A DNA stretch of 24,040 bases from FEN-1088 sp031407985 (lineage in GTDB: Bacteria > Myxococcota_A > Polyangia > Fen-1088). Position numbers and translations under genes: made by a program. The first letter of the stretch is position 1, and every line of letters begins with the position of its first letter. The notes under the pieces were generated by a model that was given only the letters and a program-made list of their open reading frames with translations, was not told where the DNA came from and did not search any database. Of the stretch, positions 23,236 through 24,040 are shown piece by piece. Location: contig JANOJB010000011.1 in the NCBI GenBank assembly GCA_031407985.1, positions 1 through 24,040 of the forward strand. The letters run 5' to 3'.

Positions 23236-24040
23236 ATGCACACCCAGAAGTTTGGTCGAGTTGTTTGTGGTCTCGCCATCATGGGCTCGATGGCGATTTC
23301 GTGCGTTCCCGCTGATTCAGATCCAGGGACGAACGGCACCGGGGGAACGGCCGCGAGCGGAACCGGTGGCGGCTCACCCACCGGTAGCGGAGGGGCCATG
23401 GTGCCCACGGGATCCGGCGGAATGACGGTGCCCGGTACGGGCGGCACCGCCGGTACGGGCGGCACCGTCGGTACGGGCGGCACCGTCGGCACGGGCGGCA
23501 CCGTCGGTACGGGCGGCACCGTCGGTACGGGCGGCAGGGACTCATCGACCGGCGGGGGTGGTGGAGCAGGCCCCGCTGGTAGCGGTGGATCGATGACCGG
23601 ATCCGGTGGTCGCGCCGCCGGGGGACGCGGTGGCGGTGGCGGCCGTTCGGGAACAGGCGGAACAGGCGGAGTCGCGACCGGCACTGGAGGCAACACCGGC
23701 GCGGGAGGCACTGGCGTCCTGAGCGCTGGGTGCACGTCCACGGCCGCGGCTCCCACCAGCAACACGTACACAATCAGCGTCGGAGGAACCAATCGCACCT
23801 ACATTCTGAAGATGCCGGACAACTACGACGCGAAGCGGCCGTATCGGATGATCCTGGCATTCCACTGGCTGAATGGGACGGCGCAAAACGTGGCCAGCGG
23901 CAACTACTACGGACTGTTGAGCATGTCGCAAGGGAGCACGATCTTCGTCGCGCCACAGGGAATCGCCAACCGCTGGGGCGACAATGGCCGCACCAGCACC
24001 ACGGGCGGCGAGGACATCAACTTCACGAAGGCTGTGGTTG
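23236..24040 (+). CDS. Esterase/PHB-depolymerase-like lipoprotein, 3' end outside the window
   Basis: The first 268 residues are present. There is a signal peptide with Cys at residue 23 (GSMAISC), then a linker of about 140 residues made of GTGG units, including six copies of an 18-nt repeat. From about residue 180 an alpha/beta-hydrolase start resembles the LpqC/feruloyl-esterase and polyhydroxybutyrate-depolymerase group (PF10503-like): TISVGGTNRTYILKMPDNYD, RMILAFHWLNGTAQN with the oxyanion-side FHWLNG, IFVAPQGIANRWGDNG and EDINFTKAVV. The catalytic Ser motif would lie just past the window end. ATG at 23236 is preceded by GAGGAG (23225-23230). Secreted members cleave polymer or plant-wall esters; the substrate here is unknown. 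Confidence 0.8.
   Translation, partial: MHTQKFGRVVCGLAIMGSMAISCVPADSDPGTNGTGGTAASGTGGGSPTGSGGAMVPTGSGGMTVPGTGGTAGTGGTVGTGGTVGTGGTVGTGGTVGTGGRDSSTGGGGGAGPAGSGGSMTGSGGRAAGGRGGGGGRSGTGGTGGVATGTGGNTGAGGTGVLSAGCTSTAAAPTSNTYTISVGGTNRTYILKMPDNYDAKRPYRMILAFHWLNGTAQNVASGNYYGLLSMSQGSTIFVAPQGIANRWGDNGRTSTTGGEDINFTKAVV
23434..23538 (+). repeat. 18-nt tandem repeat coding for GTGGTV, about 6 copies
   Basis: The unit GGTACGGGCGGCACCGTC begins at 23434, 23452, 23470, 23488, 23506 and 23524, with a few base changes (one copy starts GGCACG) and an incomplete last copy. It is in frame inside the lipoprotein linker and could vary in number between strains. Confidence 0.9.

Noticed and set aside
22963..23241. 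Small minus-strand gene (92 codons)
   Set aside because: It starts inside the esterase signal peptide with a GTG and no ribosome site; the part with EKCDGIAH is repeated, so I list it as a repeat and not a gene.
23434..23538. Regular 18-nt repeats as a possible CRISPR array
   Set aside because: There are no spacers: the units are directly adjacent and encode a GTGG linker in frame.

Overview
The window is GC-rich, with high third-position GC and many G/C-ending codons. It carries Gly/Thr/Ser-rich (GTGG-type) linkers behind lipoprotein signals, several copies of DUF1592/DUF1552-type genes, two ECF sigma factors and Omp85/porin-like barrels. Together these point to a Gram-negative bacterium of the Myxococcota, most likely class Polyangia. 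This is inferred from gene content; no marker gene settles it.

Left edge (1-1250): the 3' part of a frameshifted tyrosine recombinase runs up to the 3' end of a tRNA-Leu(UAG) gene on the opposite strand, the usual geometry of an integrative element edge. A decayed remnant of a GTGG-linked protein with two broken DUF1566 domains follows.

Envelope/regulation block (1250-6330): a POTRA plus beta-barrel Omp85-type protein faces a three-gene minus-strand operon. That operon holds a secreted or barrel-like protein, an ECF sigma factor and a single-span membrane protein, joined by ATGA overlaps. The last gene appears frameshifted. An intact paralogue of it lies just beyond the operon, divergently oriented and without a sigma gene.

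Surface block (6334-8865): a ThuA-domain lipoprotein lies just upstream of a porin on the minus strand, likely co-transcribed.

Cassette block (9045-22830): three diverged copies of the same two-gene cassette occur. Each has a lipoprotein with DUF1587/1595/1592/1588/1585-like regions followed by a Tat-exported DUF1552 protein. Copies 1 and 2 are on the minus strand with 4-nt start/stop overlaps. Copy 3 is on the plus strand with a 14-nt gap. Copy 1 is followed by a TPR/2OG-Fe(II) oxygenase-like gene. An ECF sigma gene lies between copies 1 and 2, and a nucleoside-hydrolase-like lipoprotein precedes copy 3. I infer that the lipoprotein and its Tat partner work as a pair in the periplasm or at the surface; the substrate is unknown.

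Right edge (22831-24040): a 405-nt intergenic region holds a diverged 47-nt direct repeat and an 18-bp hairpin. It is followed by the 5' part of an esterase/PHB-depolymerase-like lipoprotein gene that runs off the window. A short motif, GACAGT(T/A)A or close to it, recurs in front of several transcription units and may be a shared promoter or operator element.
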